From: Methanobacteriota archaeon
GTDB lineage: Archaea > Thermoplasmatota > Thermoplasmata > Methanomassiliicoccales > Methanomassiliicoccaceae
Direction of reading: 5' to 3'
NCBI GenBank assembly: GCA_012519255.1
Contig: JAAYQQ010000016.1
Location: 1-36,150, forward strand
DNA: 36,150 nucleotides
The notes beneath the pieces are model-generated. The model was not told where the DNA came from and did not search any database. It was given only the letters and a program-made list of their open reading frames with translations. Numbering within the stretch: the first letter of the stretch is position 1; the number at the start of each line of letters is the position of its first letter. Position numbers and translations under genes: made by a program. Below, one piece after another: positions 21,655 through 30,750 of the stretch.

Positions 21655-23839
21655 CTAACCCCTTACCTTTTTAAGGGCTACTGCCGCCTGCCCGCTGGAT
21701 ATGCCTCCGTCCCCGTTGGGCAGGCGGTTGTGGCAGACGAACTCCAGTCCTCTTCTTTCTACCATATCCTTGACCATTTCAGCGATGGTCCCATTGTAAG
21801 ATACTCCTCCAGTGAGGCCTATGCGCCCCACTCCCTGTTCTGTCGCAGTGTCGGCAGCTGCATCCACCATCGACTCAAGCAGGGCAGCCACGAAGGAATG
21901 GGCAAGATCCTCTCGGGAGCCCCTGGCCTCAGTGAGCTGACGGAAGAGATCCACCGTTTGTATTATGTCGGACCGTCGTTCCGCGACCAGCGGTACAGAG
22001 CGCCGGCCACGCTCCAGGAAGGGTTCCAATTTCATGGCCGGTTCGCCGTCATAGCTCCTCTTCTGGCATATTCCCAGGTGGCAGGACACGGCGTCAAGCA
22101 TCCTGCCAAAACCAGTTGTCAGAGGCGAGGATGTCATGAGCTTGGAGAGCACATCGGCATCCCGATCACTGAAATAGGGCAATGGAAGATCCGCGAGCGC
22201 CGATAGCGCAAACACCAGGCGGCGAGGGTCCCGCACTGCCATCTCTCCGCCCAGCAGGGGGAATCCTTGCAGATGAGCCACTCGGGTAAAATCCTCAAAG
22301 GTGGTGTGGAGAACTTCTCCTCCCCATGCCTGGCCGTCGGAACCATATCCTGTACCGTCAAGGGTCAGGCACACCAGCTCATCCACTCCCGCATCCACCA
22401 TAAGTGAGGCAGCATGTGCCCAGTGATGTTGCACCTCTATCAGTTCAGTCCCTGCCTGGCGCGCCATCTCCCTGGCCAGCTTACGATTGGTGTAGCCAGG
22501 ATGAAGGTCCATGGCCACGGCGTCGAGGTTGTCGATGCCGAGTAGCCGGCGGAGATGATCGATCGCCGCACCTAGGAAATCGATCACTCGGGGAGAATCG
22601 CCGTCGCCGATGAACTGTGTCGTGAATAGGCGGCCATCCCCGGTCACCGTCCCGGTAAGATTCTCCTGCGCCCCCACCCCCACCGCCTGCCCCTTCATGG
22701 GGATATCGATGGGCGAGGGAATGTATCCTCGAGATCTGCGCATAAAGAATGTTTGCTCTCCGAACGCCCGTACCACCGAATCATCACAGCGATTGGCGAT
22801 CTCACGGTTATGCATCAGGTAGAGGTCGGCACGGAGGTCCAGTGCATCGGAATCCCGCAGCACCATGGGCTCGCCGGGAACATTTGCCGAGGTCATGACA
22901 AGGGCATCCTCTGTAAGGTGATGGAATAATAGATGTTGCATCTCGGTATAGGGAAGAAATAATCCTACGTTGCCTAGCCCAGGAGCGATCGCTTCGTTCG
23001 CAGTCTCATCTGTCTTGGGGACCAATACCACTGGACGATGGGGCGAGGTGAGCAGCTCGATCTCGCGCTGATTCGGTCGCCCGTACTTCATGGCTGCCTT
23101 GAGGTCGCGTACCATCACTGCGAAGGGCTTCTGATGGCGATGGTATCGTTCTCTCAATCGTGGAATGGTTCCCAGGGTGCAGCAGATGTGCATACCGCCC
23201 CATCCCTTGGTCATCCCTATGGCGCCATGTTGCAGTCGTTCTGCAAACATCGCCACGGGATCTCCCTGAGTGAGTCGTTTCCCATCAGGGTCAAGAAGAT
23301 AGTACGTTGGTCCGCAGCGGGGGCAAGAAATGGTCTGATGGTGGAATCTCCGTGCCGTTGGGTCTTCATATTCACTGCGGCAATCGGGGCACATGGGGAA
23401 GTTTTGCATGGTGGTACTATCTCTATCATAGGGCAAGTCTTCGATTATGGTGAATCTAGCCCCGCAGTTGGTGCAGTTTGTAAATGGATATAGGTAGCGT
23501 CGTTCGCCAGGCGTGAACATCTCCTTTAGACACTCTGGGCACATCGCCGAGTCGTTGGGAATCCACGCCTTTATGCCCTGATGTGCTGGGCACAATGCGG
23601 AATCCCGTCTCGACATCACAATGTTCGCTCTTGATGATCTCCACCGAATCGATGGTGGCCAGGGGAGGAAGTTCAGCCATCAGGCGTCTCACAAGTTCCT
23701 CGGCCCCATCATCTACGGCGATCACCACATCAGAGCCATTATTCCGCACCCATCCCCTCAAGCCCATGGAGGTTGCGATACGATGCACTGTTGGCCGAAA
23801 GCCTACGCCCTGCACCACTCCACGGACAATAATCTTCAT
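21655..23839 (-). pseudogene. hypF: Hydrogenase maturation protein HypF, split by a frameshift
   Basis: Carbamoyltransferase that makes the cyanide ligands of NiFe-hydrogenases with HypE. The start at 23839 encodes the acylphosphatase domain (VRGVVQGVGFRPTVHR). That frame leaves homology just after FRIVPSTSG (about 23585) and runs on to 23456. The rest continues one base over: IPNDSAMCPECL, a pair of zinc fingers (CPECL ... NCTNCG; CPDCR ... CPRCG), the YrdC-like domain (KGWGGMHICC, LVMTSANVPGEP), and the Kae1-like domain (HHWAHAASLMVDAG, TLDGTGYGSDGQAWGGE, LPNGDGGISSGQA). The switch requires skipping one nucleotide between about 23560 and 23590. All domains are otherwise intact, arguing for an assembly error, a very recent mutation or programmed +1 shift. 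A TATA at 23861-23869 suggests leaderless transcription. Confidence 0.85.
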
Positions 23840-23860
23840 GTCCGCTCTCTATATCAGATT

Positions 23861-23869
23861 GTTATATGG
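23861..23869 (-). promoter_or_regulatory. TATA box for hypF
   Basis: Minus strand CCATATAAC is centred 26 bp upstream of the hypF ATG, the spacing for a leaderless transcript. Confidence 0.45.
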
Positions 23870-23885
23870 CCTTTTCCGAGAACCG

Positions 23886-23893
23886 TATAAATA
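23886..23893 (+). promoter_or_regulatory. TATA box for gcvH
   Basis: TATAAATA predicts a transcription start near 23915. This lies downstream of the first in-frame ATG (23909) and so favours ATG 23927 as the gcvH start. Confidence 0.55.
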
Positions 23894-23926
23894 TCCGGGA
23901 AGGTATGGATGCGGCTGCAGGTATAT

Positions 23927-24319
23927 ATGGCCGACAAGAGTGAAGTCAGAGAGGATTTGAGGTACACAGAGGGCGACGAATGGGTGAAGGTGGAAGGGGC
24001 GAACGCCCGCATCGGCATCACCGATCACGCCCAGTACCAGCTCACCGAGATAGTGTTCGTGGAGCTGCCCAGTGTAGGTGATAAGGTCAAGGAAGGGGAT
24101 GTCCTTGGTCAGGTTGAGAGCGTGAAGACTGTCGCCTCCATTCATGCACCTGTAAGCGGTGAGATCGTGGAGGTCAACGCCGAGCTTGAGGACGCTACCC
24201 AGTTGCTAAATGAATCGCCCTATGAGGAGGGTTGGGTTGCCGTCATCAAGATGGATGACCCCTCATCTGTAGAAGGACTGTTCGACGCCGCGGCCTATCG
24301 TGAGAAACTAGGCGAATAA
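23927..24319 (+). CDS. gcvH: Glycine cleavage system H protein
   Basis: Lipoyl-carrier protein shuttling aminomethyl and electrons among GcvP, GcvT and the lipoamide dehydrogenase. The 130-aa chain has YTEGDEWVKVEG, GITDHAQYQLTEIVFVELP, and VESVKTVASIHAPVSGEI, where the Lys in ESVKT is the lipoylation site. NESPYEEGWVAVIK is the usual C-terminal region. ATG at 23927 gives MADKSEVRED; ATG at 23909 adds six residues and has a good GGGAAGG, but the TATA position argues against it. No gcvP, gcvT or lipoate gene is in the window, so it acts with partners elsewhere or as a stand-alone lipoyl carrier. Confidence 0.93.
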   Translation: MADKSEVREDLRYTEGDEWVKVEGANARIGITDHAQYQLTEIVFVELPSVGDKVKEGDVLGQVESVKTVASIHAPVSGEIVEVNAELEDATQLLNESPYEEGWVAVIKMDDPSSVEGLFDAAAYREKLGE

Positions 24320-24359
24320 ATCAATTCCTGATCGGGCCAATAATAGGGTTGCGGAGGCC

Positions 24360-25145
24360 TCAGGCTCCCGCTTCCCTGGCGGCGTCGGGACACTCGCAGC
24401 AACTTCTTTCTTTTGGTATCTTTGGGAGTGTGGCAGCGATTAGCTTGCGCACCCGGTCGATGTTCTCAGACATGACCCTGAGGACGATGTCGATACCCAC
24501 GGGCTCCTCGGACCATACATCGTAATCTGTAATCATGGCCAGAGACGTGTAGCATATCTCTGCCTCTCGGGCCAGCTGGCATTCTGGCACCAGAGTCATT
24601 CCGATGACGTCTGCGAAGTTGCGGAACATGCGTGACTCGGCACGGGTGGAGAATCGAGGACCCTCGATGCACACGTATGTGCCGCTATCGTGAATAGGTA
24701 GTCCGAGCCGCCGCCCTTCTGATGCGAACAGGGCCCCCATTTCCTTACAGAATGGGTCGGCAGTGCTGATGTGTACGGTCTTGGCGCCATCGAAGAAAGT
24801 GTACTCTCTTCTCTTGGTGAAGTCAATGAACTGGTCGACAACGACGATCTCGCCTGGCTTGTAGCTTTCCTGTAGTGATCCGACCGCACAGGGGGATATG
24901 ATGCGCTCGACGCCCAGATGTTTCATCGCCCAGATATTTGCCCTATAGTTGATCTTATGGGGCGGATGAACGTGCCCGGTGCCGTGGCGGGGAAGGAATG
25001 CAACCTCCACTCCATCCATATTCCCGACAGAGATGACATCAGAGGGAGCTCCGTATGGAGTGGATAGGGCCACCCGCTCCTTGATGTCGAATATCCTGGG
25101 ATCATAAACGCCGGTGCCACCGATGATGCCAATACGTGGTGCCAT
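24360..25145 (-). CDS. mtnP: S-methyl-5'-thioadenosine phosphorylase (or related purine nucleoside phosphorylase)
   Basis: Splits methylthioadenosine, a by-product of polyamine and SAM chemistry, into adenine and methylthioribose phosphate. The 261-aa protein has IGIIGGTGVYDP at the N-terminus, PRHGTGHVHPPHKINYRAN (phosphate and ribose site), GTYVCIEGPRFSTRAE, and ITDYDVW. The two Asp residues in DYD favour 6-aminopurine (MTA) over 6-oxopurine. Some methanogens instead use a methylthioinosine phosphorylase of this same family, so specificity is not settled. The C-terminus has SCCECP; a C-terminal CxC is known from thermostable archaeal MTAP. Convergent with gcvH. Confidence 0.88.
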   Translation of the reverse strand: MAPRIGIIGGTGVYDPRIFDIKERVALSTPYGAPSDVISVGNMDGVEVAFLPRHGTGHVHPPHKINYRANIWAMKHLGVERIISPCAVGSLQESYKPGEIVVVDQFIDFTKRREYTFFDGAKTVHISTADPFCKEMGALFASEGRRLGLPIHDSGTYVCIEGPRFSTRAESRMFRNFADVIGMTLVPECQLAREAEICYTSLAMITDYDVWSEEPVGIDIVLRVMSENIDRVRKLIAATLPKIPKERSCCECPDAAREAGA

Positions 25146-25233
25146 GCTCTAGAAATAGGCCATGCGGATATGAACTTGACGAAGGATGAAAGCGAGGATT
25201 TATGATTGGACTATATCATCCCGGGATGTGAGT

Positions 25234-25752
25234 ATGAACAAGCTGGAAATAAATCCCGTAAGAGGCATCAGAACCTTTCCCTCGTTCCCTGTAGTCATGG
25301 CAGTGGTGGGGAGAGAGGAAAATAACATTATCACAATATCTCTGGTTCACGTCTTCTCATTCAGTCCGCCTCTTGTTGGCGTGGGCATCTCACCTTGCAG
25401 GTATAGTCACGAACTATTCCATCGCTCTCCCGACTTCACGCTTAACATACCTTCCAAGGGTTTGGTCGAGGAGACGCTCTTCTGCGGTGAGAAGTCAGGT
25501 AAGGATATGGATAAGTTTGAGGAGACTGGACTCACTCCGGTCCCGGGCAAACGGGTGAGCACCTCCACCATCGCAGAGTGCCCAGTGAGCTTCGAATGCA
25601 GGAAGGTCCATACATTCGACACCGGCGACCATACCTGGTTCATCGGCGAGATCGTTACTGCCAGTATAGGTGAAGGGTACGACCGCGAGAATGCTCTTAT
25701 CTATTGGGCCGGTGAATTCAGAACCATCGGGGAACTCATCCGGGGCCGCTGA
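25234..25752 (+). CDS. Flavin reductase-like FMN-binding split-barrel protein
   Basis: 172 aa. PVVMAVVGREENNIITISLVH (residues about 19-38 region), then PPLVGVGISPCRYSHELF and FTLNIPSKGL match the flavin reductase-like domain, FMN-binding enzymes that reduce flavin or act as flavoredoxins. Conserved late part is CPVSFECRKVHTFDTGDH and GEIVTASIGEG. Methanogens carry several of these; the partner is unknown. ATG at 25234 follows GGGATGTGAG; the longer frame from 25186 has no such site. ATTTATGA (25198-25205) may be the TATA element. Just after it, TTGGACTATAT (25206-25216) equals the left part of the cobT operator, possibly by chance. Confidence 0.82.
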   Translation: MNKLEINPVRGIRTFPSFPVVMAVVGREENNIITISLVHVFSFSPPLVGVGISPCRYSHELFHRSPDFTLNIPSKGLVEETLFCGEKSGKDMDKFEETGLTPVPGKRVSTSTIAECPVSFECRKVHTFDTGDHTWFIGEIVTASIGEGYDRENALIYWAGEFRTIGELIRGR

Positions 25753-25995
25753 CGCTTGGTCCTAGACATCAATCTCACCGGGCCGCAGCGATGCATACCT
25801 TTCATTGTCGACCAGATCTAATCTACATATGAATCAGAATAGCGCATCTCCTTTCTGTGCTCATCCTCAACCGGCGTTCAAAAGAGCTCATTAGAGGCGC
25901 TGCGATACGCCTGTGTCTTTACTTCAGGACATCGTAGTAATCGGAATCTAGCTAGAATAATGTCCCCCATCAACCCGGCCTGCTATTGTGGGAGC

Positions 25996-26823
25996 CTAGA
26001 TCTTTGCCCGGGAGTATGAACCCAGCACCTTGACGAACACTGCCTTTCGCACCAGATCCTTGAGTGCCTCGGCCACTGCGGGGTCGTTCATATGTCCGTC
26101 GATATCCACGAAGAAGACGTATTCCCACGCGCGTCCCCTCCGAGGGCGTGACTCCACCTTCGTCATGTTGATGCCCCGCGAGGCAAAGCAGCCCAGCGCC
26201 TCATACAGTGTGCCGGGCACATTGCGAGTGGCAAACACCACCGAGGTCTTGTCCCCCTGTTCGAGCAGGCGGGGGGCCTTCTGCAGAGCGAAGAAGCGGG
26301 TGCGATTATCGGCACTGTTCTGGATCCCATCAAGCAGAACCTTCATTTTGTAGATCTCGGCGGCCCGACGGGAAGCGATGGCTGCTTCCTCTTTTCGTCC
26401 CCCATCACGAACCATGCGCACGCTCCCGGCAGTATCAAAGGAAGGCACTCTCTCCCACGCGGGATGCCTGGATAGTAAGTCGCGGCACTGCCCCAATGCC
26501 TGTGGGTGAGAATACACTCGACGGACGTCCTCCATCCTGGCCGAGGGATGAACTATGAGGCAGTGCACCACATCGACCACGACCTCGCCAACGATAACAA
26601 GATCGCTCTCAAGAAGCAGGTCGTTCACGATGGTCACGCTGCCTTCCACCGAGTTTTCCACTGGCACCATGGCACGGTCTGCCCGCCCTTCTTCCACCGC
26701 CCGGAAAACGCTCTTGAAGTCAGGACAGGGCACGGTAACAACCTCCCCGAAGAAACTGGCCACGGCGTCCTCCGAGAACGCTCCCTGCTCTCCCTGAAAA
26801 GCCACCCTGAACACATCAACCAC
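25996..26823 (-). CDS. pheA: Prephenate dehydratase with ACT domain
   Basis: Converts prephenate to phenylpyruvate for phenylalanine synthesis. The 275-aa monofunctional protein has FQGEQGAFSEDA at the N-terminus, MVPVENSVEGSV, YSHPQALGQC, and NRTRFFAL with the catalytic Thr in TRF. A C-terminal ACT domain (about 190-275) contains the ESRP-type phenylalanine-binding motif, so feedback control by Phe is expected. No chorismate mutase domain is fused. It is the last gene of the his-centred operon and overlaps the aspartate kinase stop by 8 bp, implying translational coupling. Confidence 0.95.
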   Translation of the reverse strand: MVDVFRVAFQGEQGAFSEDAVASFFGEVVTVPCPDFKSVFRAVEEGRADRAMVPVENSVEGSVTIVNDLLLESDLVIVGEVVVDVVHCLIVHPSARMEDVRRVYSHPQALGQCRDLLSRHPAWERVPSFDTAGSVRMVRDGGRKEEAAIASRRAAEIYKMKVLLDGIQNSADNRTRFFALQKAPRLLEQGDKTSVVFATRNVPGTLYEALGCFASRGINMTKVESRPRRGRAWEYVFFVDIDGHMNDPAVAEALKDLVRKAVFVKVLGSYSRAKI

Positions 26824-28183
26824 CGAAAAATTCCTGATGGATTGTCCGGGTGGTCATGGCGAGGTCTTCGCGCCTCACCGTGAAGGTGAGGGCAGTGGCG
26901 GATGCGCCGGCGGATATGAGGGAGACATTGATGCCATTGGCGGCCACGATGCTGAAGACCTTGCCTGCGATGCCCTCACGTTGACTTAGCCCTTCACCGA
27001 CCAGACATAGTAAGGCAATATCTCGGAAAGTCTCGATGCGGTCGATCACGCCCTTCTTTGCTTCGCCCAACACATTTTCGGCCCTTTCCAGGTCGCTCTC
27101 TTCGATAAGTAGTGAGATGCAGGTCTGCGAGGTTGCCGCGGAATAGACATTAATTTCCGCACTGGAAAGTAACATGGAGATCTCAGATAGCACGCCGCTT
27201 TTGGAACCTATGCCGGCGCCGTAGGCCTTGATCATGGCCACATTGGGCATGCTGGAGATAGATTTGATGACCCTGCTATGTTCTACCCTCGTAGGACATA
27301 TGGCAGTGCCTTCATACTCTGGTTTGAAGACGTTTCTGACCCGTATGATGATATCCTTCTCTTTGGCCGGTTCTACCGTGCGTGGGTGCAGTACCCGCGC
27401 TCCGAAATAAGACAGCTCTGCCGCTTCCTCATAGCTCAGGGCGGGGATGGGAATAGCCTCTTGGACCACCTTGGGATCGGCAGACATGAACCCATCTACA
27501 TCCTTCCAGATCTCCAGTGCATCTGCGTCGATGGCGTTGGCGATGATGGAGGCGGAATAATCGGTTCCATTCCGCCCGAACAGCGTGATGTAGCCTTCGG
27601 GGGTCTTGCCGAAGAAACCAGTTACCACGGGCACTTCCTTCTGCCTGAACATCTCGTGGATGCGGGGGGCCACATTGCTACGGGTGAGTTCCATCTCTAC
27701 AGTGGCCGAGCCGAACTGTCCATCGGTGATTATGCCTAGCTCATCTGCCTCTATTGGAACGGCATTCACGCCCATATCCTGCAGCATTGCCGATAGGACG
27801 ATGACGCTCATGCGTTCCCCAAAACTCTGGACCAGATCTCTGGTCCGGGGGGTAAGCTCCTCAAGATAGATGATGCCATAGAGCACCCGCTCCAGCCTGA
27901 CCAGTTTATCTGTCAGCAGCTGGACTGCCTGTTGCTTGATATCCATGCTCCCCACCACTTCGACGAGAATTTTGAAGTGGCGGTCGCGAAGGCTGCCAAC
28001 GAATCTTTGGACTTCTTCCTCCCTGCGCACCTTTGACATAAACTCTAGCAGGGCGTCGGTAATTCCTTGAATGGCTGAGAGGACGATAACCTTCTCCTCA
28101 TTGTCGGAGGCGATGATGGCACCTACCTTTCTCATCGATGGCCCATCTTTTAATGAGCTGCCCCCGAACTTCAGCACCTTCAT
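26816..28183 (-). CDS. Aspartate kinase
   Basis: Phosphorylates aspartate, the entry to Lys, Met, Thr and Ile synthesis. The 455-aa monofunctional protein begins MKVLKFGGSSLKDG (the KFGGTS-like nucleotide motif), has SFGERMSVIVLSAML, then GRNGTDYSASIIA and DVDGFMSADPKVV in the kinase domain. Two C-terminal ACT-type units (about 310-455) contain SGVLSEISMLLSSAEINV and GKVFSIVAANGINVSLIS. Feedback inhibition by an end product is expected, but which one cannot be told. The ATG overlaps the upstream PHP gene by 4 bp (ATGA). Confidence 0.94.
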   Translation of the reverse strand: MKVLKFGGSSLKDGPSMRKVGAIIASDNEEKVIVLSAIQGITDALLEFMSKVRREEEVQRFVGSLRDRHFKILVEVVGSMDIKQQAVQLLTDKLVRLERVLYGIIYLEELTPRTRDLVQSFGERMSVIVLSAMLQDMGVNAVPIEADELGIITDGQFGSATVEMELTRSNVAPRIHEMFRQKEVPVVTGFFGKTPEGYITLFGRNGTDYSASIIANAIDADALEIWKDVDGFMSADPKVVQEAIPIPALSYEEAAELSYFGARVLHPRTVEPAKEKDIIIRVRNVFKPEYEGTAICPTRVEHSRVIKSISSMPNVAMIKAYGAGIGSKSGVLSEISMLLSSAEINVYSAATSQTCISLLIEESDLERAENVLGEAKKGVIDRIETFRDIALLCLVGEGLSQREGIAGKVFSIVAANGINVSLISAGASATALTFTVRREDLAMTTRTIHQEFFGG

Positions 28184-28839
28184 CTATCTTGGATCCTCCG
28201 GGTTATCTCCCTAGGGTTGCGTTGGACGCATTGCACTGCTTCTTCTCTAGTCAATCCGGCTCCCATAGCTATTACCATGGCTCGTTCTTCCGAGATCAGA
28301 TCTCCGGGAGCATGGCAGTCCGTATTGATCACCATCTTGGCCCCGACTTCACGGGCCTGCCTGACGACATGTCCATTGGTCATGCCATGTGACGGACGTG
28401 AGGTTATTTCCAATACGACCCCGTTGTCTGCGGCCGCCTGGGCGTCTTCTATGGTGATGAGGCCCGGATGTGCCAGAATATCAACGTCGGGATTATTCGC
28501 CGCTGCACGGTTGGTCCCGCGCTCTACTGGTTCAGAAATGGTCTCTCCATGTACCACAATGATCTCAGCGCCAGCCTTCCTGGCCCTGGCCACCATGGCA
28601 TCTAGCCTGGCCACGGGGATATGGGTGAGCTCGCATCCTACCAGGACGTCAATGTCCCACTCGCTGGCCAGGGCAGCATCTTTCTTCGCCTCGTTTATGA
28701 TGCGGTCGATGTTGCTCATGGAAGCATGATCGGTAATGGCGATGGCCTCATGCCCCATGATCGCAGCCCTTCTTGCCAGCTCTATGGGCAACAGCTCTCC
28801 ATCGCTGAAAAGTGTGTGAGTGTGGAGATCGATCCTCAT
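28180..28839 (-). CDS. PHP-family phosphatase, candidate histidinol-phosphate phosphatase
   Basis: 219 aa. The metal-site motifs of the PHP superfamily are in order: [14 protein letters not shown] (H6, H8), AITDHAS, an HGET element, DILAHPGLI, and NTDCHAPGD. The operon has every other step from hisG to hisC but no HisN or bifunctional HisB phosphatase. The position among his genes makes histidinol-phosphate phosphatase the best inference. Similar short PHP proteins are so annotated in other archaea. DNA-polymerase-associated PHP activities are the alternative. Both ends overlap neighbours by 4 bp. Confidence 0.8.
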   Translation of the reverse strand: MRIDLHTHTLFSDGELLPIELARRAAIMGHEAIAITDHASMSNIDRIINEAKKDAALASEWDIDVLVGCELTHIPVARLDAMVARARKAGAEIIVVHGETISEPVERGTNRAAANNPDVDILAHPGLITIEDAQAAADNGVVLEITSRPSHGMTNGHVVRQAREVGAKMVINTDCHAPGDLISEERAMVIAMGAGLTREEAVQCVQRNPREITRRIQDR

Positions 28840-29450
28840 TTCTTGGACCCCCGGTGCCTTTGGCTGAGCTTGCGGTATACCTCACTTACAGGTAATCCGA
28901 GATACTCAAACAGAACCATCTGGTGGTAGATCAGGTCGGCAGCCTCCCAGATCTGAGCTGACCGGTCATTGCCCTTGCCAGCTATGGCCAGTTCACCTGC
29001 TTCCTCTACCACCTTCTTTAGCACCAGGTCCTCGTCGTTTAGCAACTTATTGGTGTAGCTACCCTCCACGGGATGTTCCTTGCGGTCTCGAATTATCCTT
29101 TTGAGGCGTGGAATTATTTCCGCAGTGCTGGCAGTATCGCCGTGCAGCACTTCTTCGAAGCACGAAGGCCTATCCAGATGGCAAGCGTTGCCTGTTTGCC
29201 TCACCCGTACCAATAATGTATCGGCATCGCAGTCGGTCTGGATGGAGACGATGTCCTGGACATTGCCGGAAGTCTCCCCCTTCATCCACAGTTGCTGGCG
29301 GGAGCGGGAGTAAAAATGGGTCCGTCCTGTCTGGATCATCTTTTCGTAAGACTCTTCATTGGCATAAGCAAGCATCAGGACCTCATTGGTCTCAGCGTCC
29401 TGTACGATGGCAGGAATAAGTCCATCTGAATTATATTTGAGGGTGGTCAA
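28836..29450 (-). CDS. hisIE: Bifunctional phosphoribosyl-AMP cyclohydrolase / phosphoribosyl-ATP pyrophosphatase
   Basis: Two consecutive histidine steps in one 204-aa chain. N-terminal HisI domain (1 to about 112): [16 protein letters not shown], then [17 protein letters not shown], then [11 protein letters not shown], with metal/zinc-binding Asp and Cys residues, and GNACHL. C-terminal HisE domain (about 113-204): EGSYTNKLL and [13 protein letters not shown], with the MazG-like Glu pair, then [10 protein letters not shown] fused HisIE is common in bacteria and some archaea. Overlaps hisF and the PHP gene by 4 bp each. Confidence 0.95.
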   Translation of the reverse strand: MTTLKYNSDGLIPAIVQDAETNEVLMLAYANEESYEKMIQTGRTHFYSRSRQQLWMKGETSGNVQDIVSIQTDCDADTLLVRVRQTGNACHLDRPSCFEEVLHGDTASTAEIIPRLKRIIRDRKEHPVEGSYTNKLLNDEDLVLKKVVEEAGELAIAGKGNDRSAQIWEAADLIYHQMVLFEYLGLPVSEVYRKLSQRHRGSKK

Positions 29451-30205
29451 CGTACCAATACTCCTTTATCACGAAGGTATTCTTTCACCTGACCAACAGT
29501 GAGGGTGCCATAATGGAATACCGAGGCTGCCAGTGCCGCGGACGCGTCAGTCTGGTGGAATACATCATAGAAGTGCTCCAATCTGCCGCAGCCACCTGAG
29601 GCGATGATTGGGATATTGACTGCATCGGCAACGGCGGCGGTGAGTTTGAGGTCATAACCGTCGGTAGTGCCATCGGCATCCATGCTGGTAAGGAGGATCT
29701 CTCCGGCCCCATGGTCCTCTGCATCCATCGCCCACTCCGTTGCATCCAGCTCGGTGCGCTTGTGCCCGCCATGAGTATAGACCTTCCAGCCATTTCCTTC
29801 ACGTTTGGCGTCGATTGCTACCACTACACACTGCCGTCCGAATGCCTGAGAGCATTCGGTTATGAGCTCTGGGGTTTGCACAGCTGCCGAATTCATGGAT
29901 ACTTTATCTGCGCCGGCCCGGAGGGCGGTGCGCATATCTTCACATGACCGTATTCCCCCTCCGACGGTGAGAGGAATGGATAATTTCTCTGCCGTATGCT
30001 CCACCATCTTCAAGAGGGTCTTTCGCGCCTCCACCGATGCGGTAATGTCCAATACGACGATCTCATCTGCCCCCTGGTCTTCATATATTCTAGCCAGCTC
30101 GGGCGGATGCCCCACTCCCTTGAGGTTCTGGAACTTAACTCCCTTGACAACCTTGCCGTCGGTGACGTCAAGGCAAGGAATTATGCGTTTGGTCAGCAGT
30201 TTCAT
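29447..30205 (-). CDS. hisF: Imidazole glycerol phosphate synthase, cyclase subunit
   Basis: Works with HisH: uses ammonia from the glutaminase to turn PRFAR into imidazole glycerol phosphate and AICAR. The 252-aa (βα)8 protein has [18 protein letters not shown] with the first catalytic Asp (D13), [26 protein letters not shown] with the second catalytic Asp, [14 protein letters not shown], and IIASGGCG for phosphate binding. Length is standard. Start overlaps hisB as ATGA. Confidence 0.97.
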   Translation of the reverse strand: MKLLTKRIIPCLDVTDGKVVKGVKFQNLKGVGHPPELARIYEDQGADEIVVLDITASVEARKTLLKMVEHTAEKLSIPLTVGGGIRSCEDMRTALRAGADKVSMNSAAVQTPELITECSQAFGRQCVVVAIDAKREGNGWKVYTHGGHKRTELDATEWAMDAEDHGAGEILLTSMDADGTTDGYDLKLTAAVADAVNIPIIASGGCGRLEHFYDVFHQTDASAALAASVFHYGTLTVGQVKEYLRDKGVLVR

Positions 30206-30750
30206 TCCCTCCTTATGGCGACAGCGTCTTTGGTGCTTAGCACATCTGCCCTCAGGGCCGAGGCCTGTTGCAGCGCCATCCCCAGGGCCTTGAAGGTGGC
30301 CTCGATGATGTGGTGATCGTCAAATCCTCGATGGATGATGCCATGGAGTGTGATCCCGGAGGACATGGCGAACGAGCGGAAGAAGTGAGTGTATAATGTA
30401 TCGGGACAGTCCACGTCGGCATAGGGGCGATCGATGATGTCCAAGGATACCGTGACTAGCGCATCATCCATGGGAACCATGACTGATGCGATGCGCTCAA
30501 CCGGCTGATCTCCCAGGGCCTCTCGGTACGCTGTACCTAGGGCTATTGCGACATCCTCTATGAGGTGATGCGTGTTGTCACCAGAGGCGGTGAGCTTGAG
30601 GTCGAAACTGGCATATCTGGTAAGGGTCTCAAGCATGTGACGGAGGAACTGCTCCTCTGTTGTGATCTCCGAATGGCCAGTTCCATCGATCATAAGTTGG
30701 AGAGCGATGTCTGTCTCTCGGGTCTTTCGGGTGAGCCTGGAGCTCCTCAT
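30202..30750 (-). CDS. hisB: Imidazoleglycerol-phosphate dehydratase (divergent subfamily)
   Basis: Dehydrates imidazole glycerol phosphate to imidazole acetol phosphate; Mn-dependent. The 182-aa protein keeps both HH-x3-E metal motifs: [13 protein letters not shown] and [14 protein letters not shown], plus PMDDALV. Differences from textbook IGPD are clear: FLRHML replaces [14 protein letters not shown] replaces the usual ARHGxFDL, and the Asp just before the first HH is Thr (NTHH). It seems to belong to a distinct branch rather than to be defective. Start at ATG 30750 overlaps the hisA TGA (ATGA); a further ATG at 30765 lies within hisA. Confidence 0.92.
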   Translation of the reverse strand: MRSSRLTRKTRETDIALQLMIDGTGHSEITTEEQFLRHMLETLTRYASFDLKLTASGDNTHHLIEDVAIALGTAYREALGDQPVERIASVMVPMDDALVTVSLDIIDRPYADVDCPDTLYTHFFRSFAMSSGITLHGIIHRGFDDHHIIEATFKALGMALQQASALRADVLSTKDAVAIRRE

